NCBI GenBank assembly: GCA_029582155.1
Contig: CM055899.1
Span: 85,786,056 to 85,850,055 of the forward strand
Reading direction: 5' to 3'
DNA length: 64,000 bases
From: Panopea generosa
Lineage: Eukaryota; Mollusca; Bivalvia; Adapedonta; Hiatellidae
The translations under genes and the position numbers were made by a program. The stretch's first letter is position 1. Each line of letters opens with the position of its first letter. Under the pieces are notes generated by a model. The model saw only the letters and a program-made list of their open reading frames with translations. It was not told the DNA's origin and ran no database searches. Shown here one piece after another: positions 59,301-62,216 of this stretch.

Positions 59301-62216
59301 ACATATTTAACAAGGAAGAGGCTACCACTTTTATAAGTAAATATAACGTTTTTTAAGTAATTCAGTAATTCTAATATGCAAATTAGCTGGAAATTGTCGC
59401 AAAAAAATGCGATTCAGTTGACTGTGATCGACCAATTCCACTATGTTTCAGTATTAACTCTTGCTACATATGTGCAAAGATATATATGTATATAATTAAT
59501 TATTTACATTGTTTTTGGATATGAGAAGTTAATGGAGCACTGAAGAAAAAATAAGTGTTGCTATGGAAATAAACAAAAATAACAACGTAATTCATGTTCA
59601 ATTATAACATGTTAAAGTATGTAGTTAATTCTATAGGCTGTTATAATGTTATCAAGGTTAAGTAATAAGAAAACAAAATTATGATTTTTTTAAATATTTT
59701 TCTTCTGATATCCTAGATATCCTACCCTATATCTCATGGCTGTGGTTGTCAGGTTCAAGTATGGCCCTGTTGACCATATATCTACAAAAGGATTCTTCTC
59801 TATGTATCTGGTGTCTGCCTCCACCAATAAAACTGGATGCCATATGTGACCTGTAACGCCACGTAAAACATAATTCAAATTTATAAAAGAAAAATAAAAA
59901 AGATGTCTCAATTTGCATGTTTCATTTGGGTTTAATAAGCCATCTTCTTGCATGTTGTTTTGATTGCTATAAAGTCCCCCACCCCACCATCTCACCTCTC
60001 TCAGAGTGAAAAAGTTGATTGGTTTGATTAAAGATTCATTGAATGATAATACTGCTAATATTTTTTTTTGGCATATGGTCACCAGGATTTTTTTATGGAT
60101 CCAACTGTGATTTGTTATATGTTATTACATCACTACAGTAATGTTATATGTTATTACATCACTACAGTTATGTTATATGTTATTACATCACTACAGTTAT
60201 GTTATATGTTATTACATCACTACAGTAATGTTATATATTATTATACTACTACAGTAATGTTATATGTTATTAGTTTATTACATCACTACAGTTATGTTAT
60301 ATGTTATTACATCACTACAGTAATGTTAAATGTTATTACAGCATAAAACCAGTTTTAAGATCTGGCTCTTGTATCACCAACATTTTTACTTAAATACTTA
60401 ACTTAAATTTGACTGGTTATGTAAACATTCTTTAAACAATGTCAGCGAAATCAACAGTTACGCAGTTTTTACAGAGCCAGTCTAAAAATCATGATCACCT
60501 GGATGCGTTTCATGCTTCCATAAAATTAAGTTTTCCATAGTTTTAAGTTTTCAAATTTTTAAGTATATACTTTAATAGGATGGTGAGACAGACCCCATTT
60601 TCATGAAAATACTTAAGTCTGTTATTTTACTTGAACTCAATAGTGCTTAATTTCATACTAAAATTGAGCACACTATTTGAGTTTAAGTAAAATAACATAC
60701 TTAAATATTTTGGTGAAACAGGGGCCAGAAGCCTGAAAAGCAAACTTAGGAGGAATTTTAGGCGTCAGGTTATTATATTTTCTGTACATCCACAACACCA
60801 TGACTGTATTCAGTTACAGCAGATATTTTATGTTTACATGTAGCTATTGTTCACTAACACACAAGTTGACTAAATGATGAGCTAGCTGAAAATGTCTAAT
60901 ATTAGCACAAACCTTAGGGAGCAATCAGAACACACTCCGGCCATATCCGGCTATTTTCCAAATAAACAAGGAGTTAGGTGTAGAACATTCATACGAGAAG
61001 TACGGAATTAGTGATTATCTGTGGCAAGTTTCATTATAACAAGTAAGACATGCAAGTAACACTAACATGGTAGATTAAAGCACATGCCCAATATAGTTAA
61101 GTATTATTTTTTGCTTTTATAACTTGAGGGAAATACTTTGTTTTGGCAAAATTTAAAGCTATGTCAATGCTTGATGTGATGAAAACATATTCATCCCAGT
61201 TAGAATGTACATGGTAGCTGGCCATGGTTAGCTCAGTCAATAGCTCTTCTGAATATCAATCTAGGGTTCATGAGTTTGAATCCAAGTCCGACCACAGTGT
61301 CCGTAATGATTGCTATACAACATAGCATCTCAGTGTCATTCTTCTCTCACTGCTGATTCAAGTAGGAAAGTTATCAATTACTTGCAGAGATGGTTGACTT
61401 TCCAAGAGTGGCTAGGTTAATTAATCGTATGTTAGCTGTTGATGGCATAATATTAATGCTTAATGTTCAAACAAACAAATAAATTGTACCAATTTGGATC
61501 AGTTTAGCCAGAGTTTTACATTCATGATAAATTGAAAGAATTCAGAATAACACTTATTTAAATGATTTATTACTATTAAATTCTTTAAACTTTACGAGGC
61601 ATGCTCATTGATATCCTACCATCTCTTTTGACTGATCATGTGATCAAAAGTAGTTCTGGCAACGATGTTGAGCTATCTTTGAGTTCTATTTTGAACAAAG
61701 GTTGATATGGCTGAGAGTTTTCTGATTGCTTTGGGAGCTGTTTACTTGTGTTTATATACATGACCTATTTGGTAGATCAATGTGTTGTGTTGAAGCTGTA
61801 CAATGCACGCTTATTTTTTTGTTCTTAATGCTGGTTCAGTAATTAAGGTTTAATGTTCATCCAGCAATTTTTTTAATTAATTCACCTTTAGCGATTTACA
61901 TTTAAATGTTTGATCAGCAATTTATGTTGGATTTTCATTAAGAGATTTATGTTGAATGTTTGTTTTGGAGATTTATGTTGAATGTTTGTTTTGGAGATTT
62001 ATGTTGAATGTTTGTTTTGGAGATTTATGTTGAATGTTTGTTCAGCTGCTGACAGTGATGGTAACATACCTGCTGAACACTGTCCATCATATATCTCTGT
62101 TTTTGTATCTCAGTTTGTTTCTACTTGCCAGGACAAAAGGGGCAGTGATCCGAAGGATAAGAACAAGAAACCACCATCGGCAGGGAAGAAGAGGGATGAG
62201 AAGGACAAAAGTAAAG
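6365..62216 (+). CDS. LRRC43: LRRC43, leucine-rich repeat-containing protein 43 (20 exons, 3' end outside window)
   Basis: Twenty exons with GT/AG borders join without a phase break: 6365-6463, 10707-10788, 11008-11201, 12518-12628, 13413-13543, 15438-15558, 15852-15969, 16914-16990, 17885-18067, 18982-19069, 20729-20811, 22209-22349, 23646-23705, 34341-34439, 36327-36548, 40777-40830, 55294-55359, 56866-56880, 57412-57441, 62132-62216. They total 2059 nt (about 686 codons). Landmarks shared with vertebrate LRRC43 (from memory): LCLKEFPCGPGSW near the N-terminus; the LRR block at residues about 135-245 (LEELTLSCNLISEI, LEVCANEISDL, LIHLGLGYNKISFI, LLSLDLSNNNLNDLL, LRNLVLQGNPLS); YRGYTVDSLRKLSVLDDI; HPWGEEIELNWSQM; and NPPTFTTLATWHVPLSEFL. 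Human LRRC43 is about 656 aa, so this copy is slightly longer because of basic SR/K mini-exons near the C-terminus. The final 'YEGDYHPEPLTVEVQIQL'-type segment is missing and should lie beyond 64000. Family knowledge: a scaffold-like LRR protein expressed in ciliated and testis tissue. Its exact role is unknown to me. Confidence 0.92.
6491..6548 (+). repeat. 58-bp direct repeat, copy 2
   Basis: 55 of 58 bases equal the copy at 5114. It lies 28 bp inside LRRC43 intron 1, so the pair brackets the divergent promoter. Confidence 0.9.
7278..7770 (-). mobile_element. LINE ORF2 C-terminal fragment
   Basis: The minus strand reads AYKTVVCPQLEYASAVWD, a stop, then TKNNVDKLEMVQRCAARWSL, SSVTEMTTKLSWRTLEQ and finally VQWNALPKDVALKQDFDKFQ before TAA at 7278. 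This is the standard end of a Jockey/CR1-superfamily reverse transcriptase common in marine invertebrates. The 3' UTR follows to about 7110 (ctgcacaccctctcggg, inverted). Confidence 0.88.
7920..8602 (+). mobile_element. LINE ORF2 fragment: RNase H and C-terminus
   Basis: VDCRAAIKTIF begins an RNase H-like domain, followed by LLSVYWIPGHKNLEGNEEAD and MLAKEAAKK. Further on, in shifted frames, come LLNFYRANWIEDV and CFNRDKEQINMKV, ending KSTKRFM-stop at 8602. RNase H-bearing LINEs (I/Jockey group) have this order. Several frameshifts and stops show it is dead. Confidence 0.82.
8740..9060 (+). mobile_element. Second LINE 3' fragment
   Basis: NYDKRLRELKLSTLL, then YGMDII, then LKTFHLNSFCVRVIDCWNDF and FIVNSKTAWF, homologous to the C-terminus at 5266-5680 but on the opposite strand. 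It is broken by frame changes. Confidence 0.78.
9083..9325. mobile_element. hAT-like MITE copy
   Basis: The left terminus is cagtgctccagataagc; the right terminus is decayed (tttatcatgagcact). The first ~70 bp match the reverse complement of 2355-2428. Confidence 0.6.
10230..10252. repeat. (TA)n microsatellite
   Basis: An uninterrupted tatata run in LRRC43 intron 1. Similar runs occur at about 44305-44333. Confidence 0.95.
10707..10788 (+). CDS. LRRC43: LRRC43 exon 2
   Basis: It follows acceptor tccttctttcag and ends at AAAAG|GTAAGA. It encodes RESKPKKLKKLQNTSAK... in phase (82 nt, leaves one base). This is a basic, poorly conserved linker between the N-terminal motif and the pre-LRR region. 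Confidence 0.82.
10914..11010 (+). repeat. Three tandem copies of the exon 3 acceptor region
   Basis: The string a(c/a)aag followed by ac(t/a)atggt(g/a)cccag occurs at 10917, 10965 and 11008, spaced 48 and 43 bp. The last is the real exon 3 start. Confidence 0.8.
11008..11201 (+). CDS. LRRC43: LRRC43 exon 3 (pre-LRR domain)
   Basis: The 194-nt exon completes Asp across the junction and encodes DYGAQHEKTETLEEYV..., then SPWNLDYSWSQEARQLREIA and FVLSHFKTLRIVNKN|GTGAGT. It aligns with the vertebrate 'SPWALL..LRELAIRNP..FRSLRVIDK' region. The sequence just upstream carries two degenerate copies of the exon's first bases (see findings). Confidence 0.93.
11395..11495 (-). mobile_element. SINE S3 fragment (inverted)
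   Basis: The reverse complement has the tRNA-like head gtttaatggatagagtgttg and gggttcaatctc, as at 19458 and 58085. Confidence 0.65.
12134..12325. mobile_element. MITE with CAGTCAAACCTG terminal inverted repeats
   Basis: It starts cagtcaaacctgccttaagc and ends catgggtttgactg. The interior has a second inverted pair (gcagccagtc / gtggctgct). Other copies: 19644-19827, 45913-46090, 56612-56777. Confidence 0.85.
12518..12628 (+). CDS. LRRC43: LRRC43 exon 4 (first LRR)
   Basis: It lies between tctattgcag and AAAG|GTACAT, 111 nt, phase 0. It encodes VTEIDPNLLKFQNLEELTLS and ...NLPPNLK, matching 'LLKFLKLEELVLSAN...NLPPTLK' of the vertebrate protein. Confidence 0.95.
12629..13245 (+). repeat. 101-103-bp tandem array, about six copies
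   Basis: The landmark cactggggtgttac recurs at 12721, 12816, 12917, 13020, 13121 and 13224. The first degenerate unit begins immediately after the exon 4 donor, and the array fills most of intron 4. Confidence 0.93.
13413..13543 (+). CDS. LRRC43: LRRC43 exon 5 (LRR 2-3)
   Basis: The acceptor is cctttcgtcag and the donor TTG|GTGAGT; 131 nt. It encodes VLEVCANEISDLSTLC, then PPRLIHLGLGYNKISFI and GDYLTGGYW, with the Trp codon completed by exon 6. It matches vertebrate 'VLELYGNEIS...HLGLGHNKL'. Confidence 0.95.
13877..14148 (+). mobile_element. tRNA-Arg-derived SINE, family S1
   Basis: The head ggacccagttagctcagc plus gacttctaatccagaggtc resembles tRNA-Arg(TCT), followed by a B-box-like gtgtttgattcc. 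The body is gctgattcaagtgggaaag and the tail ttcaaac. It ends about 25 bp before the acceptor of the first exon 6 copy. Confidence 0.82.
14160..15525 (+). repeat. 115-bp tandem array containing splice acceptor + 5' part of LRRC43 exon 6 (12 copies)
   Basis: Exon-like starts fall exactly every 115 bp: 14173, 14288, 14403, 14518, 14633, 14748, 14863, 14978, 15093, 15208, 15323 and 15438. Each unit carries about 35-40 bp of intron ending in ttacattacag, then exon sequence through NKVGSL. The first copy differs at its start (gttgtg instead of gccatg). In units 1-11 reading on gives a short tail and a TAA, and 115 is not a multiple of three, so they cannot be joined as extra LRRs by simple read-through. 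Confidence 0.95.
15438..15558 (+). CDS. LRRC43: LRRC43 exon 6 (LRR 4-5), last and only complete copy of a 12-copy array
   Basis: It is 121 nt after acceptor attacattacag, ending CTCTCC|GTATGT. It encodes WPCLLSLDLSNNNLNDLL, then NKVGSLPKLRNLVLQGNPLS, equivalent to vertebrate 'WPNLVSLDL...LRLLVLQGNPLA'. Eleven upstream units repeat the acceptor and the first ~80 bases but diverge into intron sequence after TCCCTG(T)CC, so only this copy reaches the second LRR and the true donor. Confidence 0.93.
15715..15815 (-). mobile_element. SINE S3 fragment (inverted)
   Basis: The reverse complement has gtggatagagtattggccac and a decayed B-box. It sits in the short intron 6. Confidence 0.6.
15852..15969 (+). 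CDS. LRRC43: LRRC43 exon 7
   Basis: It is 118 nt from acttattccag to AGAAGAG|GTGATA. It encodes LIPGYRGYTVDSLRKLSVLD, then ISADERHYFKGLARRR, equivalent to vertebrate '[32 protein letters not shown]', the cap after the LRRs. It leaves one base. Confidence 0.95.
15970..16913 (+). other. LRRC43 intron 7
   Basis: Contains an inverted S1 SINE (16535-16770). Otherwise it is AT-rich sequence in which I recognise nothing. Confidence 0.6.
16535..16770 (-). mobile_element. SINE S1 copy (inverted)
   Basis: The reverse complement carries the head (ggttagcccagtcagtagtg), the body (gattcaagtggtaaagttatc) and a diverged tail. Confidence 0.75.
16914..16990 (+). CDS. LRRC43: LRRC43 exon 8
   Basis: The acceptor is tcttttttcacag and the donor ATTAAG|GTCTGT; 77 nt. 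It encodes EFILDEAKVKLAVTYMKGIP and VPDEIK, corresponding to the 'EAQFVVTIGNIRGV' segment. The donor is GTCTGT, with C at +3, which is weak. Confidence 0.88.
17275..17465 (+). mobile_element. tRNA-derived SINE, family S4
   Basis: A B-box-like aggtcactggttcaaaccca, then aaagttttccagtaacttgc, then a conserved end ggtcttcatccaaca...agatgtcatgta. Same end at 18090, 26285, 55505 and 59715. Confidence 0.68.
17885..18067 (+). CDS. LRRC43: LRRC43 exon 9
   Basis: It is 183 nt (61 codons), phase 0, between ttttttctacag and ATCATG|GTAATT. It encodes NPEDQPEFPVIERKYFVQFM and then an acidic stretch (DDELEIGDFSAEM, ELPDPDIM), like the acidic region after 'ITYNYYVTYDF' in vertebrates. Confidence 0.9.
18090..18320 (+). 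mobile_element. SINE S4 copy
   Basis: Carries ggtcatggatttaagtcaag, then tttggcagttatttgcagaa, then gagtcttcatccaccaatat. It begins just after the exon 9 donor. Confidence 0.68.
18982..19069 (+). CDS. LRRC43: LRRC43 exon 10
   Basis: It is 88 nt after actttcaacag, ending GAATAG|GTAATT. It encodes ELENGDQSIIEKNVIFTQEP, then DITHTIDRI, an acidic low-conservation linker. Phase is kept on both sides. Confidence 0.82.
19458..19640 (+). mobile_element. tRNA-derived SINE, family S3
   Basis: The head is gtggtagtgtagtggataga with gaggtaacaggttaaatccc (B box), and the body ends agctgaaataaattagcatt. Confidence 0.75.
19644..19827. mobile_element. CAGTCAAACCTG MITE copy
   Basis: It starts cagtcaaacctgtcttaa and ends cacaggtttggctg, with the same interior as 12134-12325. 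Confidence 0.85.
20310..20559 (-). pseudogene. Truncated open frame with the duplicated 3' end
   Basis: The minus-strand frame 20559-20371 encodes ...SQYCFRDFVREVYGVQCKHC, then LLRDILKFVPIFNYC-stop, followed by the tail shared with positions 1-85. The 5' side runs into a 16-bp tandem repeat, so it has no start of its own. I do not recognise the protein. It could be a retrocopied gene end or a retroelement 3' end. Confidence 0.4.
20546..20640. repeat. 16-bp tandem repeat
   Basis: Unit aaaatgtcaggtacat (with tatat variants), about six copies, abutting the truncated frame at 20371-20559. Confidence 0.9.
20729..20811 (+). CDS. LRRC43: LRRC43 exon 11
   Basis: It is 83 nt after a weak acceptor (cattaacttaag), ending ATAAAG|GTACAT. 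It encodes AEMPAEPTPSPEMTEKKKEE and QNEPRVIK. The acceptor lacks a strong pyrimidine tract, so this may be an alternatively used exon, although skipping it alone would break phase. Confidence 0.78.
20885..21105 (+). repeat. 32-bp tandem repeat derived from a SINE head
   Basis: Units read gtgtggccatcaatccaggg plus gtcatgagttt, about seven copies. The last unit runs directly into the intact S1 SINE (gggtcatgagtttgaatccc), so the tRNA-like B-box region itself was amplified. Confidence 0.85.
21085..21315 (+). mobile_element. SINE S1 copy
   Basis: gagtttgaatccctgtctgt, then gctgattcaaagtggaaag, gggtgtgcttgagtactg and a tail ttcaaacaagg. The head is multiplied upstream. Confidence 0.8.
21463..21600 (+). 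mobile_element. Truncated copy of the 3501-3707 MITE
   Basis: It starts aaggccattataaattaatt and follows the left half (ccctaattttcatg, poly-T/A), but the right terminal repeat is missing. Confidence 0.75.
21861..22070 (+). repeat. Uninterrupted copy of the 841-2310 repeat
   Basis: Shares aatatgtcacaaaatatg, atatccttttggcaa, gatcagtgagtata and aggcatga with the split copy, without the insertion. Confidence 0.75.
22209..22349 (+). CDS. LRRC43: LRRC43 exon 12
   Basis: It is 141 nt (47 codons), phase 0, between tatttttcag and GAGTTG|GTAAGG. It encodes HPWGEEIELNWSQMVVRDDL, then LRDFLKQGMEISVVEEL, matching vertebrate '[39 protein letters not shown]'. This is a strongly conserved C-terminal domain. 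Confidence 0.95.
22405..22570 (+). mobile_element. SINE S2 copy
   Basis: gtgtccttgagcaagacact, then ccaatactggttctacccaa, then gatttgtctaagttgtaag. Confidence 0.72.
23505..23522. repeat. C-18 homopolymer
   Basis: Eighteen consecutive C in an S3-like SINE 3' region (23480-23600). The length is probably polymorphic or an assembly weak point. Confidence 0.95.
23646..23705 (+). CDS. LRRC43: LRRC43 exon 13
   Basis: It is 60 nt after gttatgtttcag, encodes ALLYPVIPEEPEEGSFPNPK, and ends at CTAAG|GTTCGA (weak donor). Position and content match 'ILSWPVVLPAVDSP' of vertebrates. Phase 0 on both sides. Confidence 0.85.
25450..25615 (+). mobile_element. SINE S2 copy
   Basis: gaccc aggtcatgggtttgattccc (B box), then catatgcttagtactcagtt and cccaggaaaactta. 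Confidence 0.7.
26285..26475 (+). mobile_element. SINE S4 copy
   Basis: gtttgtcagttatttgtgta, then ccgaggtctttttccaccaa and taaatctggatacc at the end. Confidence 0.65.
26540..26790. repeat. 48-bp tandem repeat, five copies
   Basis: Unit contains agagtatggtatacatacag, agatagtacctgg and atttgtcttattacc. 48 is a multiple of three, so frames stay open on both strands without being genes. Confidence 0.95.
27470..27735 (+). mobile_element. SINE S2 copy with internal duplication
   Basis: tRNA-like head (gtcatgtggtagagcatc, gggtttgatcctcc), then two copies of aatggctatgtgtggtgtcc 60 bp apart, then acatgcttagtactgtttca and an aaagtaaaataaatt tail, directly before the TIR element. Confidence 0.78.
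28730..31720. repeat. 39-bp minisatellite (13-residue Thr/Pro-rich reading)
   Basis: Units such as taccctctacacccaccata plus ccaactacactaccagctg. In one forward frame they read VPSTPTIPTTLPA, superficially mucin-like. All forward frames and part of the reverse are open because 39 is a multiple of three and stop-free. Repeats are strongly degenerate from 28.7 to 29.9 kb and more homogeneous from 30.3 to 31.7 kb. Confidence 0.92.
32187..32209. repeat. Poly-A run
   Basis: About 23 A between gatgagt and gtctcttt, in the right flank of the TIR element. Confidence 0.9.
32995..33155 (+). mobile_element. SINE S2 3' part
   Basis: ccatgtgtggttttccttga, then gattagtacgggtc, then aagaacttgatgtttcacaa. 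Confidence 0.65.
34341..34439 (+). CDS. LRRC43: LRRC43 exon 14 (lysine-rich linker)
   Basis: It is 99 nt after acagtatattctag, ending GCGAAA|GTAAGC. It encodes VKGYPNEAPTSPAMGKSGGK then DKKDKKEKDDKAK, matching the K-rich 'SAKKGKGEKDKKGKEKD' linker of vertebrates. It lies 10.6 kb downstream of exon 13. Confidence 0.9.
34440..36326 (+). other. LRRC43 intron 14
   Basis: 1.9 kb of AT-rich DNA. I find no repeat family, array or gene-like exon in it. Confidence 0.6.
36327..36548 (+). CDS. LRRC43: LRRC43 exon 15 (conserved C-terminal domain)
   Basis: It is 222 nt (74 codons), phase 0, after ttcttgaattag, ending AGAAAG|GTAGGT. It encodes SGGKEKGGGDKKKKKGEPEV, then NPPTFTTLATWHVPLSEFLE, GEFEFQSVF and IRSIDTDSARK. 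It aligns with vertebrate '[23 protein letters not shown]...LARDSKK'. Confidence 0.93.
37150..37212. repeat. (CA/TA)n microsatellite
   Basis: catacatacatacacacata-type run that leads directly into the 99-bp array. Confidence 0.93.
37208..39870. repeat. 99-bp tandem array (with ~86-bp variant), about 28 copies
   Basis: Each unit holds gtgtcacacaaacatgtaat, aaacatgcctgtgtaatcat, taaagtctatgtttctttca and cccatcatatagacagtata. Shorter units lack gtgtcacacaaac and cluster toward the right end (39.1-39.8 kb). Minus-strand frames reading MMGNDERNIDFNDYTGMFIT are array artefacts of a 33-codon period. Confidence 0.95.
40777..40830 (+). CDS. LRRC43: LRRC43 exon 16 (SR mini-exon)
   Basis: It is 54 nt after gtgatatcag, ending CGAGAA|GTAAGT, an almost perfect donor. 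It encodes GSRSRGSGRLSSRNSRRE. It is symmetric (phase 0/0), so it can be skipped without a frameshift. It is found by splice sites and phase, not by homology, and resembles exon 17 in composition. Confidence 0.75.
41262..43560. repeat. 37-bp minisatellite, about 62 copies
   Basis: Unit ctcaagagacctcacctatg plus atcttcagtttgtatgc, highly uniform with scattered substitutions. A variant with ctgtggtctttagtttgcat appears around 42.73-43.02 kb. Confidence 0.97.
44305..44333. repeat. (TA)n microsatellite
   Basis: A tatata run in intron 16. Confidence 0.93.
45217..45760. repeat. 63-bp tandem repeat, about 8.6 copies
   Basis: Unit ttattgtacaatgtattatc, atcaatattgtatattctct, gttacacatatatatttctt plus cag. 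It is nearly identical between copies. 63 is a multiple of three, so frames are open on both strands (artefact). Confidence 0.97.
45913..46090. mobile_element. CAGTCAAACCTG MITE copy (opposite orientation)
   Basis: It starts cagtcaaatctgtgtaag and ends gacaggtttgactg, flanked by TA on both sides. Confidence 0.85.
46484..48175. mobile_element. MITE family N copy split by the 470-bp repeat block
   Basis: The left end ggctccattttcacaaacat (46484) and right end cttggtgaaacaaaagtctg (48161-48175) are the two ends of the family seen whole at 60362-60730. The block 46644-48140 lies between them. Confidence 0.6.
46644..48140. mobile_element. Two near-identical 472-bp direct repeats with 553 bp between
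   Basis: 46644-47115 and 47669-48140 look identical by eye over their length. Each also has imperfect inverted ends (aggcatagtgccaccattg; inverted right end aggtgtaaccccaccattg). A third, old, solo copy is at 1258-1725. It could be a tandem-duplicated MITE or an element with terminal direct repeats. No protein-coding frame is visible between them. Confidence 0.7.
48176..48536. mobile_element. MITE family N copy with a nested piggyBac-like MITE
   Basis: It starts ggctcctgtttcaccaataa and ends aaaatattggtgaaacag, inverted partners. Shares gattttagactggttccagt with 46559. Interrupted by 48295-48511. Confidence 0.7.
48295..48511. mobile_element. piggyBac-like MITE with long internal hairpin
   Basis: The right end is GTAAAGGG followed by TTAA. 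The core is a near-perfect palindrome around 48387-48460 (gttcagattgctcg / cgagcaatctgaac). It is homologous to 56240-56461. The left end is worn. Confidence 0.72.
48944..55012 (+). repeat. 22-bp minisatellite, about 275 copies (6.07 kb)
   Basis: Unit ccatcaccatcatgccatcg plus ct, with variants cat(c/t), ttg/atg and ca(t)tgct. Since 22 is not a multiple of three, every forward frame cycles through the same 22-residue peptide (HHHHAIAPSPSC..., ...RSITIMPSL), which gives overlapping frames of up to about 1300 codons. There is no intron-exon logic, no start context and one biased composition, so this is not a gene. The last ~550 bp is a distinct subfamily with ccacag. Confidence 0.97.
54463..55012 (+). 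repeat. Subfamily block of the 22-bp array (ccacag variant)
   Basis: From about 54463 the unit changes from gccatcgct to gccacagct, with cattgtg and catcccg variants, through about 25 copies. Confidence 0.9.
55294..55359 (+). CDS. LRRC43: LRRC43 exon 17 (SR mini-exon)
   Basis: It is 66 nt after cttgcttacttag, ending AAGGAT|GTAAGT. It encodes GVGSRVGSRRASQSSRQ and GMNKD. It is symmetric (phase 0/0) and lies about 280 bp after the end of the 6-kb 22-bp array. Similar Gly/Ser/Arg content suggests exons 16 and 17 may be duplicates. Confidence 0.75.
55505..55612 (+). mobile_element. SINE S4 3' part
   Basis: cttgccagtttctggcagaa, then gatgtcttcctccaacat and ggatgccatataatc. Confidence 0.62.
56240..56461. 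mobile_element. piggyBac-like MITE, intact ends
   Basis: Termini CCCTTTACTTCATA and TATGGAGTAAAGGG, flanked by TTAA at 56236-56239 and 56462-56465, the hallmark target of piggyBac elements. The core is a long palindrome (gtgttcagattgctcg / caagcaatctgaac). 222 bp, no coding capacity. Confidence 0.88.
56612..56777. mobile_element. CAGTCAAACCTG MITE copy
   Basis: It starts agtcaaacctgtgtaagc and ends ttaagacaggtttgact. Confidence 0.83.
56866..56880 (+). CDS. LRRC43: LRRC43 exon 18 (15-nt microexon)
   Basis: A 15-nt candidate, NQYRK, between a long T-rich acceptor (ttcttttatttttag) and AGAAAG|GTAAAC. It is phase 0/0, so it is optional. A 15-nt match could be fortuitous; the call rests on strong flanking splice signals and the symmetric frame. 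Confidence 0.5.
57412..57441 (+). CDS. LRRC43: LRRC43 exon 19 (30-nt mini-exon)
   Basis: It is 30 nt encoding SAAAKNKKGK between tgtgcacattttcag and GGGAAAG|GTTTGT. It is phase 0/0 and basic, like the vertebrate 'KKVAKKEKPK' stretch at this point of the protein. Confidence 0.68.
57775..58015 (+). mobile_element. SINE with molluscan-type conserved 3' domain
   Basis: Ends gacaccgtcgggatatgatt, then gaaaaattattgaaagcggc and attaaacaccatac. The motif 'ATATGAYTGAAAWATTGTTGAAAGYGGCRTTAAAC' is, from memory, the widespread 3' domain of molluscan SINEs. This is one reason for the taxon call. Confidence 0.7.
58085..58290 (+). mobile_element. SINE S3 copy
   Basis: gagtgttgctactcatgcca, then gaggtctttggttcgacccc (good B box), then caacactcagtactgatttt. 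Confidence 0.75.
58755..59080 (+). mobile_element. SINE S3 copy, interrupted
   Basis: The head gggcagtcgatagagtgttg and the late part gacatttagaacaacttata are separated by about 190 bp of C-rich unrelated text (58800-58990). Confidence 0.6.
59715..59855 (+). mobile_element. SINE S4 copy
   Basis: tggctgtggttgtcaggttc, then gtgtctgcctccaccaataa and aactggatgccatatg. Confidence 0.65.
60104..60345. repeat. 30-bp tandem repeat, about eight copies
   Basis: Unit ttacatcactacagtaatgt plus tatatgttat, with one longer unit at 60265. Confidence 0.95.
60362..60730. mobile_element. MITE family N, complete copy with internal hairpin
   Basis: The left end ctggctcttgtatcaccaac and inverted right end ctggcccctgtttcaccaaa are near matches. 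Inside, 60617-60705 forms a long hairpin (tgttattttacttgaactca / gagtttaagtaaaataacat). Broken relatives lie at 46484-48175 and 48176-48536. Confidence 0.78.
61208..61475 (+). mobile_element. SINE S1 copy
   Basis: ggccatggttagctcagtca, then gggttcatgagtttgaatcc, body gctgattcaagtaggaaag and tail gttcaaacaaacaaata. Confidence 0.82.
61930..62045. repeat. 26-bp tandem repeat, four copies
   Basis: Unit gagatttatgttgaatgttt plus gttttg, ending about 90 bp before the exon 20 acceptor. Confidence 0.93.
62132..62216 (+). CDS. LRRC43: LRRC43 exon 20 (basic linker, penultimate or earlier)
   Basis: It is 85 nt after tttctacttgccag. It encodes DKRGSDPKDKNKKPPSAGKK and RDEKDKSK, then AAAG|GTTAGA. If the donor is not used, translation stops two codons on (G, TAG). 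The conserved C-terminus of the family is still missing, so I favour splicing to an exon beyond 64000. Confidence 0.82.

Larger units (their letters stand above)
57442..62131 (+). other. LRRC43 intron 19
   Basis: Contains SINEs (57775-59855), a 30-bp array (60104-60345), a MITE (60362-60730), SINE S1 (61208-61475) and a 26-bp repeat (61930-62045). Nothing recognised in 59090-59690 and 60740-61200. Confidence 0.7.
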
